DNA of 64,000 nt from Fulvia fulva (GCF_020509005.1 NC_063014.1:5952001-6016000); one strand, 5' to 3'; positions 44,300 through 55,008 are shown, counted from the stretch's first letter. Made by a program: numbers and translations. The notes: a model not told the origin generated them from the letters alone.

Positions 44300-45417
44300 A
44301 TGGGCGAAGCAGAGTCTCAACACACCTACGGCATCTTCCGCTTCTGTGAACCAGACCTCTCAGTCCCAGCCGAAGAACGAGCCATCTTCGCAGGTCCAGC
44401 CAACATCCGAGCCGCAGAGGAGAAGATCCAGCTGCGCGACTTCAGCACCTCAAATGACATCGCCAAAGGCGCCGAAGGCCTCGATGTACAGGCTTTCACA
44501 TACATCAAGCACAAGTCCTCCTTGGCTGGAGAAGAGCTTCTGCAAGGCACCAACGCGGAGGATATTTATGCTCCCGAGGCAATCGACCTCATCTTGAAGC
44601 TGACGGGTGCCGCTCGTGGTGTTGTGCATAATTTGACGTTCAGACGAGAGGCGGCTACGAGGCAGGCTGATATCAACCATGTGATCAAGGCGGGAGGGGA
44701 GAGGGATCAGGCTATTAAGGCTCTGCCTCAGGATCGGATTTTTGGTGGGTTGGCCCGTTATTACTCGTTGATTTGCGATGGCTGATAGATGCAGTGGTCG
44801 GTCGAGATACGTCGTCGTCCGATGAGCCTTCACGAGAGGCTCACTGCGACATGACGTTGGAGTCTCTGCGAGATACATTGACGATGTGCAGGAAGGACGT
44901 TTCCGAATTTGCCAAGCCAGTTGCCGAAGCGATAGCGATGCGTGCTCAAGGAGCAGTGGTACGAGTGCCACGTTATGCTGCATACAGTGTTTGGGTAAGG
45001 CTCTCGTTGCTGTCACGAACATCAACCCCCGAATGTTCTCAAGCTAATTGCATCACCAGCGTCCCCTCAAGACCGTCAAACGCGACCCCATTGCAGTCCT
45101 CGACTACCGCAGCATCGATCCATCCGAGCCTCCCCATCACCACCTTCCGCGTACCCAGCGCAGTTACGGAGAATGGCGAGTACATTGTCAAAGCGTGGCT
45201 GCACGGTCCACCACGAGATCCTGAGAAGCTGAAGTGGTATTGGATGCCAAATCAGACCCCTGAGGATGTCTGCATCATCAAGTTCTCGGACTCTGCATCG
45301 GAGGAGGATCCGAATACTGCGGCTGGGTGTATCCATTGCTCGCCTATTGTGTTGGGAACGGAGAACGAGGAGGTGAGGCAGAGTGTTGAGTGTTGGGTTT
45401 ATGCGTTTTGGGATTAG
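44300..45417 (+). pseudogene. AsaB/CmcJ-NvfI-like hydroxylase/desaturase family gene with a frameshift
   Basis: Exons: 44300-44744, 44795-44994 and 45060-45417, with GTGGGT...GCAG and GTAAGG...CCAG introns. The protein starts MGEAESQ. Family hallmarks are FTYIKHKSSL, the HCDMTLESLRDTL segment (equivalent to the conserved H-x-D), RYAAYSVW and RPLKTVKRDPIAVLDYRSID, then VPSAVTENGEYIVKAW and KWYWMPNQTPEDVCIIKFSDS. The last two blocks lie in different frames. The switch occurs near 45120-45135 (DPSEP versus SLPITTF) without intron signals, so one base has been lost or gained. Relatives act in fungal secondary metabolism as non-haem-iron-type hydroxylases or desaturases. The frameshift suggests inactivation or an assembly error. 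Confidence 0.72.
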
Positions 45418-45521
45418 GCACTGACATGGGATAACGATATCGGCTAGTTACTGCTTCTACGATCAACTTTGATGTCTCGTCCTGCCATCTTGCACTTCTC
45501 ACAGGCTGCTTGTCACTTCCA

Positions 45522-46467
45522 TCACACCACTGTCTCGTTACTAGGCCCAACGATGAAGTCAATGTCAAAATCAAGGTCCTCATCGTAAGAATCTGGTGTC
45601 CACACACGATCGCCTGGGAACGCGCCGCCAGGTACATGGATGATCTGTCCTTTCTCGGTGACATAGGTGTTCAGCATACCAGCCCCCCGCTTCGAATCCT
45701 TCTTGTCGGCGATCTCTCCATTCCTGTTATACTGGTTGCCATCTAAGCCGATCAGCTGGGACTCTGGCAGAAGAGGTTTGTGTTTATGCTCACCATTCTT
45801 GCAGTCTTCTTCGAAACCGCAGTACTTGACATCCCCATAGTTCGCGAAAGAGAGTGTGAACTGTCCAGGCTGACCGCCTAGACCGGTGCCGCTGTAGCTG
45901 CCCTGCGAGTAGTAGAATTGCTTGAGGACGTTGCTTTGAGCTGTACCATTGATCAGTATATGCCTATCTCGAGATCAGAGCTGAATACCTCGATTCTGTC
46001 CACTCGGAACACAGCGATTGACTGGAAGGAAGCCCGATGGCCTCGTGACCGAGCGGAATGGAAACTCGTCGCATTGGCAACCTGAGCCATAGGGAGATTT
46101 GCTGCAGCGATTGCCACTTCCACAGCCTGCGGTCTTTGCTCTGGCTGTGCTAGTTTCCCTGTCTGGCTTGTCCCAGTACATTGATGTTGAGAAGCCTTGG
46201 CAATAGACTCCTGGGAAGATTGTTAGAAGCTTGAGTCGTCCGTGGAGGCTACTTACGTACCATAGCACATGTTCTTGCAGATCTCTGAAGTTGTGTCAAT
46301 AAGCATGCATAGAGATTGGAAGAAGATTGTATACCTGGCATGTCTCCCTTTGAGTCTCCTTCGCAGACGTAGTTGAGAATGTCTTGGGGACCGAATTGGC
46401 GTGCCTTGATTACTGAGGCGTGAGCGGCAGCCAGGAGCCCCATGGAAACGAACACTTGAGCTTTCAT
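45522..46467 (-). CDS. Secreted NucA/NucB-like deoxyribonuclease-domain protein
   Basis: Four exons: 46467-46335, 46284-46261, 46210-45989 and 45940-45522, giving 265 residues. Exon 2 is only 24 nt, and its GTACGT donor rather than the overlapping GTAAGT keeps frame. Residues 1-18 form a signal peptide (MKAQVFVSMGLLAAAHAS), followed by a KAR site suited to Kex2-like processing. Cysteine-rich core: CEGDSKG, EICKNMCYG, TAGCGSGNRC, then CQCDEFPFRS, the NucA/NucB catalytic-type motif. A WTPDSYDED acidic tail ends the protein. Such fungal proteins are predicted extracellular nucleases. It may act on environmental DNA; whether it is catalytically active is inference. Confidence 0.8.
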
Positions 46468-47359
46468 GTCTGAGATAATGTCGGCTGTGGAATTTGAGCT
46501 GGGCGACGATGGATACAACCAGACGCCATACTTTCGATGGTCTTATAGGCCGCGCACATCGTAGGCACTACCTTCATTGGAATGGATCGATCGACATCAT
46601 GCACTACAAGTGACCATATCAAATGCTTCGTACTCGTGATGCTTCAAATTTTTCTCAAGCTGAGCAGTGGATCTCAGACAAGGCTCGCCGGAATGATAAA
46701 GGGCGTGAGTCCGTCATCTTGGGAGTCAGCCTCGACGGTGCAACCGCTGCAGCTCAGCTGAGGTGAAGCGTTTCCCAGACCATCATCGTCGAATGGTACA
46801 CGCAAGCGCTGTCTGAGTATTGCAGCGGTACTGTGGTACCTGTAAGGATCCGCCAAGAACCGCCGCAGAGCTGTGAGAGCTCGTAGATCGGAACGTCTTT
46901 CGATATTCAACGCTTAGGTATGATGGAGCGGAGTGACCAAGCAACCGAGCAGACTCTTCCGCTCTCAGAAAGTGTAGGGTTGTCAAGTTGGTCTTTTCAG
47001 CTTCTGTTGCTTCGGTACTGTTGGCTCCCGCGTTGCTGTCAGAGAAGCTCAATCGTCGATGCATCAGGTCGGTCGCGCCGAAGCAAGGAGGTGCGATTCT
47101 TAGCGTAGCGGAGCTTTCTCCAAGATGTAACACTTCAGCTGATACTCCTTCACCGGTAAGTGACGTTCAGTACGACCCGCCACAAAGCCACCGTACTTGC
47201 CCCATTCCCTGGACTGAAATGCCAAGACCGTCACGTCTCCACTTTTAGCTTGACAGGTCGATCTTCCCTCAGACGTCCTTCCTTTGAAACCCTGACAACA
47301 TCAACAGTCCAACAATTTGCCCAGTACTAGAACTGACAGGCACTTGACAATCCTCGACC
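46468..47359. other. Intergenic, divergent promoter region
   Basis: Lies between the divergently oriented nuclease-like gene and the next plus-strand gene. Short frames (46783-47133, 46988-47248) have no features. Confidence 0.4.
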
Positions 47360-47899
47360 ATGGCACAATCGAAGAAGCTGCGTCTCCCAGAAGGTGCACC
47401 TGCAGCATTAGATCAGACCGAGAAGTCGAACCAGGACCTGGCAAAATGGCTTGTTTACACTACCAATGTCGATTCTTCTTTGGCCAATGAGGTGTGTCAC
47501 GAGGCCATGAAAGCATACAACGAAACCAACCTCCACGTACCCGAGTCGGAGTGGGACGAGATGGGGTTCGCCAAGCCTGCAGACAGCAGCGCGGAGGATG
47601 TCCAAGGAGCGCTCTACCTCCACATTGGGACCGTCCAACGGGTTCTCGATCGTCAGCAATCAGATCCCTGGAACGTGAATCGGCTGTATCCCAGCGGACT
47701 TGTGGTCGTGGATGGCAAAGACTGGAGCGAGAAGGGTGTGATCGTGGTCCATTGCGACCAGGATGAGGAGAGCGGCGAGTGGAGCGTTTTACAGCATCGT
47801 TTCCATGTGAAAGACCTTGGGGTTGTTCTGATGACGGTTCTTGACGCCGATGATACTTTCGAGCGGGTTGCGGAGGAACACGGAATCAAGGGACTGTAA
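47360..47899 (+). CDS. Small hypothetical cytosolic protein
   Basis: Single-exon frame of 179 residues. It is soluble and mildly acidic, with no signal peptide or membrane segment. I do not recognise the family. It has a helical N-terminal half (LDQTEKSNQDLAKWLVYTTNVD, broken into TTNVDSSLANEVCHEAMKAY) and a strand-rich C-terminal half (PSGLVVVDGKDWSEKGVIVVH, RFHVKDLGVVLMTVLDAD), suggesting a compact alpha/beta domain. The start context GACCATGGC is good. Real coding is supported by codon pattern and length; shadow frames are shorter. Confidence 0.65.
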   Translation: MAQSKKLRLPEGAPAALDQTEKSNQDLAKWLVYTTNVDSSLANEVCHEAMKAYNETNLHVPESEWDEMGFAKPADSSAEDVQGALYLHIGTVQRVLDRQQSDPWNVNRLYPSGLVVVDGKDWSEKGVIVVHCDQDEESGEWSVLQHRFHVKDLGVVLMTVLDADDTFERVAEEHGIKGL

Positions 47900-48611
47900 T
47901 GCGGATGGGTGACTGAAGGAGGCAAAGTCCTGATGTTGTCAAGGAGGCAACGTCAAGATTGGCAGATCTGCTATGTTGGGCGGAACTCCGGCAATGCTTG
48001 GGTTGGCCTGCCACGCCGTACAATCGGCTTATACTCCGTCATGGCTCCTTGTGGTATGAGCGCGGGTCGGTGTCAAAGCTGTCCGGCCATCAGTATGAGC
48101 TGATACTCACGCCCCGTCGGAGCATTGCGCGGAGTATTGCGACTCGACTCTTGTCGAAACCGATCTGCAGACATTGCGATATATTGTACGCGGAGTGTTG
48201 TTCAGGAGAGATGGACATGGATTGTTTCGTGTCAGCTTAAGCTTCGCTTAGTCAGGACACTAAAGCTCTTGCCGAGCACAATGCCGATGCGTGCACGTGG
48301 CGTGAATCTTCTCCCCGGCTTGCCATCTTGTCTCTCCGCCATCGACATGCCCGTATTTCATCCTTCCACGTGCCTTCGCCATTTCAGGGGCAAGGAATGC
48401 GACTCGTGCAGCCGTTATTGAGCATGGGACACCGTGGAACAATTCCACTCCTGCTGACGCGGTTCGGCTCCGTTATGACCGACACTCCGACGTGACTGCC
48501 TCGCGCCGTCTTCGGCATGTCAACGTACGATCGTACCGGAGGCATATATACCAAGCATGACAGCCTTTATCAGATCCGTCTGATATGCTCTTTTGTGTAC
48601 TCATTCTATTG
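47900..48611. other. Intergenic, upstream of AIF-like gene
   Basis: No gene recognised. CATATATA at 48543-48550 is a candidate TATA box 62 bp before the following ATG. Confidence 0.4.
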
Positions 48612-49984
48612 ATGCTTCACATGGCTTCTGCACTCAAGAACGTTGTGGTCGTTGGCGGCAGTTATGTTGGCATCGTAAGACTCGAGTCACAGAAGACGAT
48701 GCAGTAGTGTAGCTAATCATCGGAACAGAATGCAGCTCGTGAGCTCATGAGCATCATACCGGCATCTCATAGAGTCCTCCTTGTTGAGCCTCATACTCAC
48801 TTCAACCACGTCTTCACCTTCGTAAGCCTCCCACGATGCGATGCAATCGCCCGACACAACGCAACTGTCCGACACAAAGCAATTGCCCGAAGCAATTGTC
48901 CGATGCAATGCAATGACCCGACTGACCAGGACTGCAGCCCAGATTCGCCATACTGCCAGGCTATGAGCAGAAGGCATTCGTTCCGTACAATGGCGTGTTC
49001 ACGCCATCATCACGACACAGCACTGTAGCTGCTCGAGCTACTCACGTTCACCCAGATCATCTCGTGATCGACAAGAAATGGAATGGCTCAAACAAAATAC
49101 CATTCGACTATCTGGTCCTGGCAACTGGCACCCGTCTGGCGGCTCCCTCGATGATGCCGTATGATGACGATGCATCTTCGGTCAAGTATCTGCAAGCATA
49201 CCAGAGTCAGCTTGCTGCTTCTACATCTGTGGCGATCATCGGGGGTGGTGCCGTTGGGGTGCAGATGGCTCTAGATCTCAAGGAGATTTACCCAGAGAAG
49301 AGAGTCACCCTTGTCCACTCCCGTGAGAACCTGATGCATCAGTTCCATAGCGACTTCCACAACATCCTCAAGGACGCTTTCGAGGAGAAAGGCATCGAGC
49401 TGATCACCCAGGCCCGAGCCAAGGTCCCTGAAGGTGGCTTCCGTAATGACGGCGAGACTGTCGACGTTGAGCTCACGAACGGTCAGCGAGTCTCAGCAGA
49501 GTTTGTTATACTGGCTACCGGGCAAAGGCCGAACAATGGGATGATTCAAAGTCTGGCGACGAAGAACCCGGACGGCTTAATCAACCCAGCAAATGGTTTT
49601 ATTCGCATCAACAAGACTCTGCAGATTCAGGACGACCAGTACCCCAACATCTTCGCGGTCGGCGACATCGCAGACACAGGCCTCCACAAAGCCGCAAGAC
49701 CCGGTGCAGCACAGGCCAAGGTCGTGGCCAGCAATATCTTATCACTCATCGAAGGTCAGAAAGCCACAGCAGAGTACCAAAACTCACCGAGAGCGATCCA
49801 TTTGAGCATGGGTCTCAAACGTAACATCGTCTTCCGCAACCCCGATGAGGCTTCAGGCAATACCCAGCCGATGATCAAGGAGAAGTTCGACGGCCGAGAA
49901 GATATGAATGTGGAGGGCATGTGGGAGAGGCTTAATGTGGCAATCAGGAAGCCTGTTGAACAAGAGATCCGAGCTGAGCTGTGA
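48612..49984 (+). CDS. AIF/FSP1-like NAD(P)H:quinone oxidoreductase
   Basis: Three exons: 48612-48674, 48729-48821 and 48938-49984, 400 residues. Intron 1 is 54 nt and intron 2 is 116 nt (GTAAGC...CTGCAG). The N-terminus VVVVGGSYVGINAAREL is the FAD-binding Rossmann motif. Then come FNHVFTFPRFAILPGYEQKAFVPY, the linker YLVLATGT, the NAD(P)H-binding VAIIGGGAVGVQMAL, and FAVGDIADTG for the FAD pyrophosphate. This is the architecture of AIFM2/FSP1-type enzymes, which reduce quinones with NAD(P)H. Only residues 1-4 are dispensable (second Met at 48621). No clear mitochondrial presequence is seen. Intron 2 is built of imperfect repeats (see findings). Confidence 0.9.
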
Positions 49985-50766
49985 GACAAGACCAACGCTC
50001 TTTGCTTTGCCATGCACGAGACATGTCTCACCTGGACTCTGAGCTGGGTTGCATATCTTGGAAGATCTGCGCATGTCCCAAGGCCATTCCGTCAACTACA
50101 GCCAACTAGCTGCTCTTCTTGGGCATAGCGCACCGCATCAGACACGGACCTCAGGACGCATTCACGCAACACTATTCCCGATGCCGTCGCCACAGACCTT
50201 CGGCGTACGCTTCGTGCGGAAGACCCAGAGACGTGACGAACTTATGCAGCGGCACCCACGTTCTGGATGATCCTTATTCTGATCACTCCCCCATGAGATT
50301 GCTTCTGCTGAAGTACAAGATGGATGAAGAGGTATGGGACATGACGCGAAGGACCTGTGAAGCACGAATACGACGTTGAAGCATCGATCAGGCAGGAGGC
50401 ACGGTAAAAGACATAGAAATGCAGTGGACCAACAATTTTTCAGCTTTGCGTTTTATTGTGTAGTATCTCTTATCCGCAGTACAGAACGCTCAAACAGTCG
50501 AGAAGCATAGCCATAGCTTGTCGCGCACACCATAGCTCGTCGCGTAACGCATCATTCAAAGTAAGTCCTTGTGCTCGAGCAGTCGACAGTGTGGTCGACA
50601 TGCTCTTAGACCTTGCTCAGTAAGCAGTAAACAACGCGACGCGATCATCTCCATAACCCATTCCAAACCCCATGCCGTGCAGATCATCCCCTCCGTAGTA
50701 TCGTCGTATCCCTTCAAATTCGTATATCGCCTCAAGTAATCCCCGCATCAAAGCCGTACCACCCCT
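49985..50766. other. Intergenic, no gene seen
   Basis: Unsupported short frames at 50049-50379 only. The region separates two convergent genes. Confidence 0.4.
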
Positions 50767-51852
50767 TCACATCCACCACATCCCCCTACACCACAGCGTC
50801 CCCCTAATAACAACCGTCCACCCCTCCCACCCCGCATTCCTCCCCACCACAACCGGCATCTCCTCATACTCCACATCCGCAAAGCACGGATGCGCATCCC
50901 ACGACCACATATCCTCCCCCTCATCATCACCATCCTCAAACCCCTCCCAATCCTCGTCGCTCCGCGTCTTCCACATGTGCTCGGTGTTCATAGTGTGAAC
51001 ACGGAAGCGGCCAGATCTCTCGCTGCGCGAGAAGCACCAGTCGCCGCACTGCTCGGACGCCATGAGCCAGCTGTGCAGACGCTGCTTGCGCTCGAGGGCG
51101 GACATGCATCCGGTACCGGCGAAGTCGCGGGAGCTGGGGTCGAGTTCTTTTTCCGGGAGGACGGGGATGTAGGAGGCGACGTGGCGGAATTTGGAGGGGC
51201 TGTTGCTGATGGAGTCGTCTTCGAGGGGGCCGGTGGAGAGCCAGTCTGATGGGGGGCACCATTTGGTGTCCTCGACTGGGAGGGTGGCTGCGAGGGCTGC
51301 GGACGCGAGGGATGCTTGACGCGCCATCTCTTCCTCTTCCGCTTCGAGCGCCTCCCATTCCAGCTGCTGCTGCACACGGTCGAGGTCTTCGTACAGATCG
51401 ACGACGTTGGTGATGGGGCAGTCGTAGAGGTATACGTCCTCGGTGTCGACGAGGTACGGATCCTTCTTGTCCTCGAAGTCTACGCCGGCGAGATGGATGC
51501 AGAAGTCGTCTGGCTGCTCGTCCCAGTCGTAGAAGTAGGCCAGGCATGCGAAGCTGTTGTTGCGGCTTGTGGACTTTTTGAAGTCGGGGGTCTCGAGGTT
51601 GTCGCTCGAGACGGTGGAGGCGCTCTCTGTGCTCGAGGAGGCAGCGTCGCTCATGACTACTGCCGAGTCGCATGCGTCACTTGAGGAGGTGACGCTCTCT
51701 GTGCTCATCTGGATGACCTTGCGGGCGCTTGGAGTGCGCTTCTTGCGATATTGGACGGTCTTCCACTCGCTGGTCCAGCCGCGCTCGGAGGCGACGTGGA
51801 GGCAGATCCTACCGGCGATTCCGTAGTTGATCATGCTGGAGAGGGCGTCCAT
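50767..51852 (-). CDS. Hypothetical acidic protein
   Basis: Intronless frame of 361 residues from the ATG at 51852; the family is not recognised. The N-terminal 45 residues (NYGIAGRICLHVASERGW, EWKTVQYRKKR) look folded. A Ser/Thr-rich linker follows, then a block with AYFYDWDEQPDDFCIHLAGVD and YLYDCPITNVVDLYEDLDRVQ, which reads as a helical, Asp/Glu-rich domain. The C-terminal part is Trp-rich (DEDWEGF, AGWEGWTVVIRGTLW). No signal peptide or membrane segment. High GC across several frames produces long shadow ORFs on both strands. Moderate confidence that this frame is the coding one. Confidence 0.6.
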   Translation of the reverse strand: MDALSSMINYGIAGRICLHVASERGWTSEWKTVQYRKKRTPSARKVIQMSTESVTSSSDACDSAVVMSDAASSSTESASTVSSDNLETPDFKKSTSRNNSFACLAYFYDWDEQPDDFCIHLAGVDFEDKKDPYLVDTEDVYLYDCPITNVVDLYEDLDRVQQQLEWEALEAEEEEMARQASLASAALAATLPVEDTKWCPPSDWLSTGPLEDDSISNSPSKFRHVASYIPVLPEKELDPSSRDFAGTGCMSALERKQRLHSWLMASEQCGDWCFSRSERSGRFRVHTMNTEHMWKTRSDEDWEGFEDGDDEGEDMWSWDAHPCFADVEYEEMPVVVGRNAGWEGWTVVIRGTLWCRGMWWM

Positions 51853-54117
51853 TTCGAGAAGTGGTTGCGTGGTTGATATTGCTGGAAGGGCTTTATCTGT
51901 GCCTGTGATTTGGCTTGCTGTGCTGTGATGTGGTGTTGGTGCTTTGAGTCACAGCGTCGTGCTATGCTTCTGAAGCGCTTGTGATGTAGTGGTGAATATT
52001 GTAAGAGGAGAAAGTGTAGAATGTACGGATACTATTCTCGACTTCGACGATGGTGAATTTGTGAATAGTGCAGAATATGCGAGGGATCGTAAGTCTTTTA
52101 TCCGACTATGGTCCTCATTTCGAGCCACTGGTATGGGACAGGAAAAATCTAAATCATTCACTCTCGTCCTCAAAAAATTCCCAGCCACTCATTTGTATGG
52201 GGAAACTGCGGTAAATAAGCTTATTCACTTACATGTGATGTAGTAATGCGTAGCGCGGGCAACATGCTACTACTGAACTCGCAGCACGAATCAGGGGACC
52301 CGGTATACCTCCAGCGTACCACAGCGGCCTCGCACCGAGAGTGATAGAGTCTGATATCGGCATGACTCGTGTAAATCCATAACCAAGGCACCGGTTCGTA
52401 GAATCCGAGCACAGAAACATGTAGCGTATAAAGGCCAGTGGATAGGGCATCCTCTTGAGGACGACAGAAACATACCCTGCTTCTAGGCCAATCGGTATCG
52501 AAGCTTGAGCAAAGGTTGGCATGCTATCACACGATAGCTAGTAAGCGAGGTACCTGGGACAGAAGAGGAGATGGTCACGGCATCTGACGGCTCCTTGATG
52601 GAAGCTGATGGATCCTTCGTGCCTCAGGCGTCGTAGGAGGTACGATCATGGGCCAACACGCGCACGATGATTCTACTGCTTGCGCGAAAGCTATGCTTCG
52701 GTATTGCCGCCTCGATGATCGAGAGTTGGCCACGTGCTGGAGTGCGTAGTTTCTTGTCTGGTCTATAGTCCTAGAAGCTATATGGATCCCGGTGATTCAT
52801 TTCCAGCGCCAGAGCACCGAGACTGGCAATTCTGTAGGCTCGCTGTACGAAGGCTGTGAATGCATCCGCACATGTTGCAAGGACTCGCGATCAAGGACCA
52901 CCGCATGCAAAATTGTAAGCATTGAGGTCATTGGCCGTGGATGCTGTCTTTTGGTCCTCGTGTCAAGCCTAAGCACACGGTGACATGCTGCATTGCAGGT
53001 CCGTGGCAGTGGTATCTCTGCGCTCGGGCGAGCTTTTCACAGCATCTGACGGTTTGATTCGAATCTCGCTCTCGGTATATGGGGCCAGGCACTTGGCGAA
53101 GAAGGCTATACTCTGCAATGGACATACGAACCGGAGGATCTTCTGGTCATGTAATCAGTGCATGAGAACGAGCTTACTGTTTCACCAACGCTCATCCGCA
53201 ATCTTCCCATTCCCAGCGCCGGGTACTGCTCCCCGACTCGCTATCTCCGAGTTGTACTATGTCCCACGGCGACTCGGCAGCATGCGAGTAGGCTGTCTGC
53301 TGTTCATGCCGGGCAGAAGGCAAGGCAGGAGGCATTTCGAGGAAGAGAGGTGGTCAAGCGGAGGTTCGCTCCGATTGGTCAATCTTTCGTATAGCGTAAA
53401 AATGTCTTCAAGAACCCAACCTCTACGACTTTTTCTCCGACGTGGCCTCGCACGACATATGCATCGAACTGCCACAGAAGGTACGGAAGATTCTCTACAT
53501 GCTCGATATGGATCTAGGCCACCAGTTTCCTGCCGCTTGCTCCGAAGTCGTATCGCAGTGCTCCTTCCGCCAGTCAGCCAAGCCACGACCCACAACGGCC
53601 ACTAGCAGACAAGAATAGCATCATGACCACATCTCTCGCATCTTCAACGACTCACAACACACGACTCTCTCTTCCACTGTGCCACCACGGATTACTTACC
53701 ACGTGCTTACTTCTGAGTTGCCGAATGCCAATGCTACCGAATGCACGCAGGATGCATCCTTTGCAGTGCAAGACACTCACTAGTCGGCGCTACTGGAATA
53801 CGGATGGATCCTACTGCACACGAAAACACAGCAGCATGTCTGCGAATAGATGGCGTTGTGGAAGACATCGCCACATGAGGCACACACCACTACGGCACGG
53901 TGGATACATAAGGTCGTGATGGACACGAGGTAGCTGACGATCCGTCTCCAGATACTTCTCGCCACGAGCATAAGCTTGAGTAAGAATACTGCATATCCAT
54001 TCACTCGATTGCGCATTGACCGGGCGACGCTCTTCATATAAAAATCTTCCATCTCTCGTCTCTTCTCCTACCACCTCACACATTGTCGGGAAGACTTCAA
54101 GACTTAGACACATCATT
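51853..54117. other. Long intergenic region, no gene recognised
   Basis: About 2.3 kb of un-RIPed sequence. The longest frame (52985-53605, 206 codons) has no domain, signal peptide or sensible composition, and its opposite strand is equally open. CG-rich blocks near 52300-52420 repeat no nearby sequence. The right end holds the promoter of the next gene. Confidence 0.4.
54037..54044 (+). promoter_or_regulatory. TATA box of the Kex2 repeat protein gene
   Basis: TATAAAAA 74 bp before the ATG, followed by a C/T-rich tract (CTCTCGTCTCTTCTCCTACC) as seen in strongly expressed fungal promoters. Confidence 0.6.
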
Positions 54118-55008
54118 ATGAAGTCCACCTTCTTCACCGCAGCAGTCGCTGCCATCACACTAGCCGGCACCACCTTCGCAGCACCCCTCGACAAGCGACA
54201 ATGCTACATCGACGCAGAAGGCAAGCAAACATGCAGCACAACACCCACATGCACAACCCAACCCGACGGCTCGATCGCCTGTGTCCTCAGAAGAAGTGAA
54301 AACGAGCTCGCCAAGCGACAATGCTCCATCGACGAGTCCGGCAAACAGACCTGCAGCACAACACCCATCTGCACAACCCACGAGGACGGCACAATCACCT
54401 GTGTCCTCAAGCGTGCCGAGAGCGAAGAACTCGAGAAGCGGCAATGCTGGATCACTGAGGACGGCGAGTCTCACTGTAACGACACTCCCATCTGCACCAC
54501 CCACGACGACGGCACAATCACATGCGTCCTGAAGCGCAGTGAGGATCTCGCCAAGCGACAATGCTACATCGACGAAGAGGGCGAATCGCACTGCAACGAC
54601 ACGCCCACTTGCACAACCCAGCCAGACGGGACTCTCGCCTGTGTGCTGAAGCGCAGTGCCGACCTCGCCAAGCGCCAATGCTACATCGACGAAGAGGGCA
54701 AATCGCACTGCTCCACCACCCCCGTCTGCAAGGAACAAGAAGACGGCACCATCGCATGCGTCCTGAAGCGCAGCGAGCACCTCACCAAGCGCCAATGCTA
54801 CATCGACGAGCAAGGGGAGCAGAAGTGCGCCACGGAGCCACAATGCTTTGAGAATGAGGATGGGAGTGAGTACTGCGTTCTCAAGCGGGATGTTGAGGAG
54901 AAGGTAAGCAAGCGGCAATGTTGGGTTGATGAGGTGGGGAAGTGGGAGTGTGCTACGGAGCCGCAGTGTCATATTGAAGAGGATGGGACGGAGGTTTGTG
55001 TCCTTTGA
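54118..55008 (+). CDS. Secreted Kex2-processed repeat protein with seven four-cysteine peptides
   Basis: Single exon, 296 residues. Signal peptide residues 1-21 (MKSTFFTAAVAAITLAGTTFA), then APLDKR. Seven tandem repeats follow, each starting KR-QC and having C-x9-C-x5-C-x9-C-VL with no spacing exception. Most repeats end CVLKR or CVLRR and are followed by an acidic linker such as SADLA or SENELA before the next KR. Kex2 cleavage after each KR in the Golgi would release seven peptides of about 30 residues with N-terminal Gln, which could cyclise to pyroglutamate, plus short linker peptides. The last repeat ends at the stop without a dibasic site. The first three or four repeats are the most alike; the last two are divergent (ATEPQC). 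No processing or tailoring enzymes are adjacent. Role unknown: secreted effector, antimicrobial or signalling peptides are possible. Confidence 0.9.
   Translation: MKSTFFTAAVAAITLAGTTFAAPLDKRQCYIDAEGKQTCSTTPTCTTQPDGSIACVLRRSENELAKRQCSIDESGKQTCSTTPICTTHEDGTITCVLKRAESEELEKRQCWITEDGESHCNDTPICTTHDDGTITCVLKRSEDLAKRQCYIDEEGESHCNDTPTCTTQPDGTLACVLKRSADLAKRQCYIDEEGKSHCSTTPVCKEQEDGTIACVLKRSEHLTKRQCYIDEQGEQKCATEPQCFENEDGSEYCVLKRDVEEKVSKRQCWVDEVGKWECATEPQCHIEEDGTEVCVL

Noticed and set aside
50890..51684. Several long ORFs on both strands around the 50767-51852 gene
   Set aside because: High GC removes stops in all frames. The minus-strand 361-codon frame has the most protein-like composition; the others are Arg/Pro or Val/Gly runs.
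52394..52411. GGTTCGTAGAATCC, resembling a tRNA B-box with an extra TAG
   Set aside because: No A-box, stems or acceptor could be found around it; not a tRNA.
52985..53605. 206-codon plus-strand ORF in the 51853-54117 gap
   Set aside because: Composition is not protein-like, there is no recognisable domain or signal, and the opposite strand is equally open.
54160..54972. 270-codon minus-strand ORF opposite the Kex2 repeat gene
   Set aside because: It arises from the repetitive codons of the plus-strand gene, which has a signal peptide, TATA box and regular processing sites.
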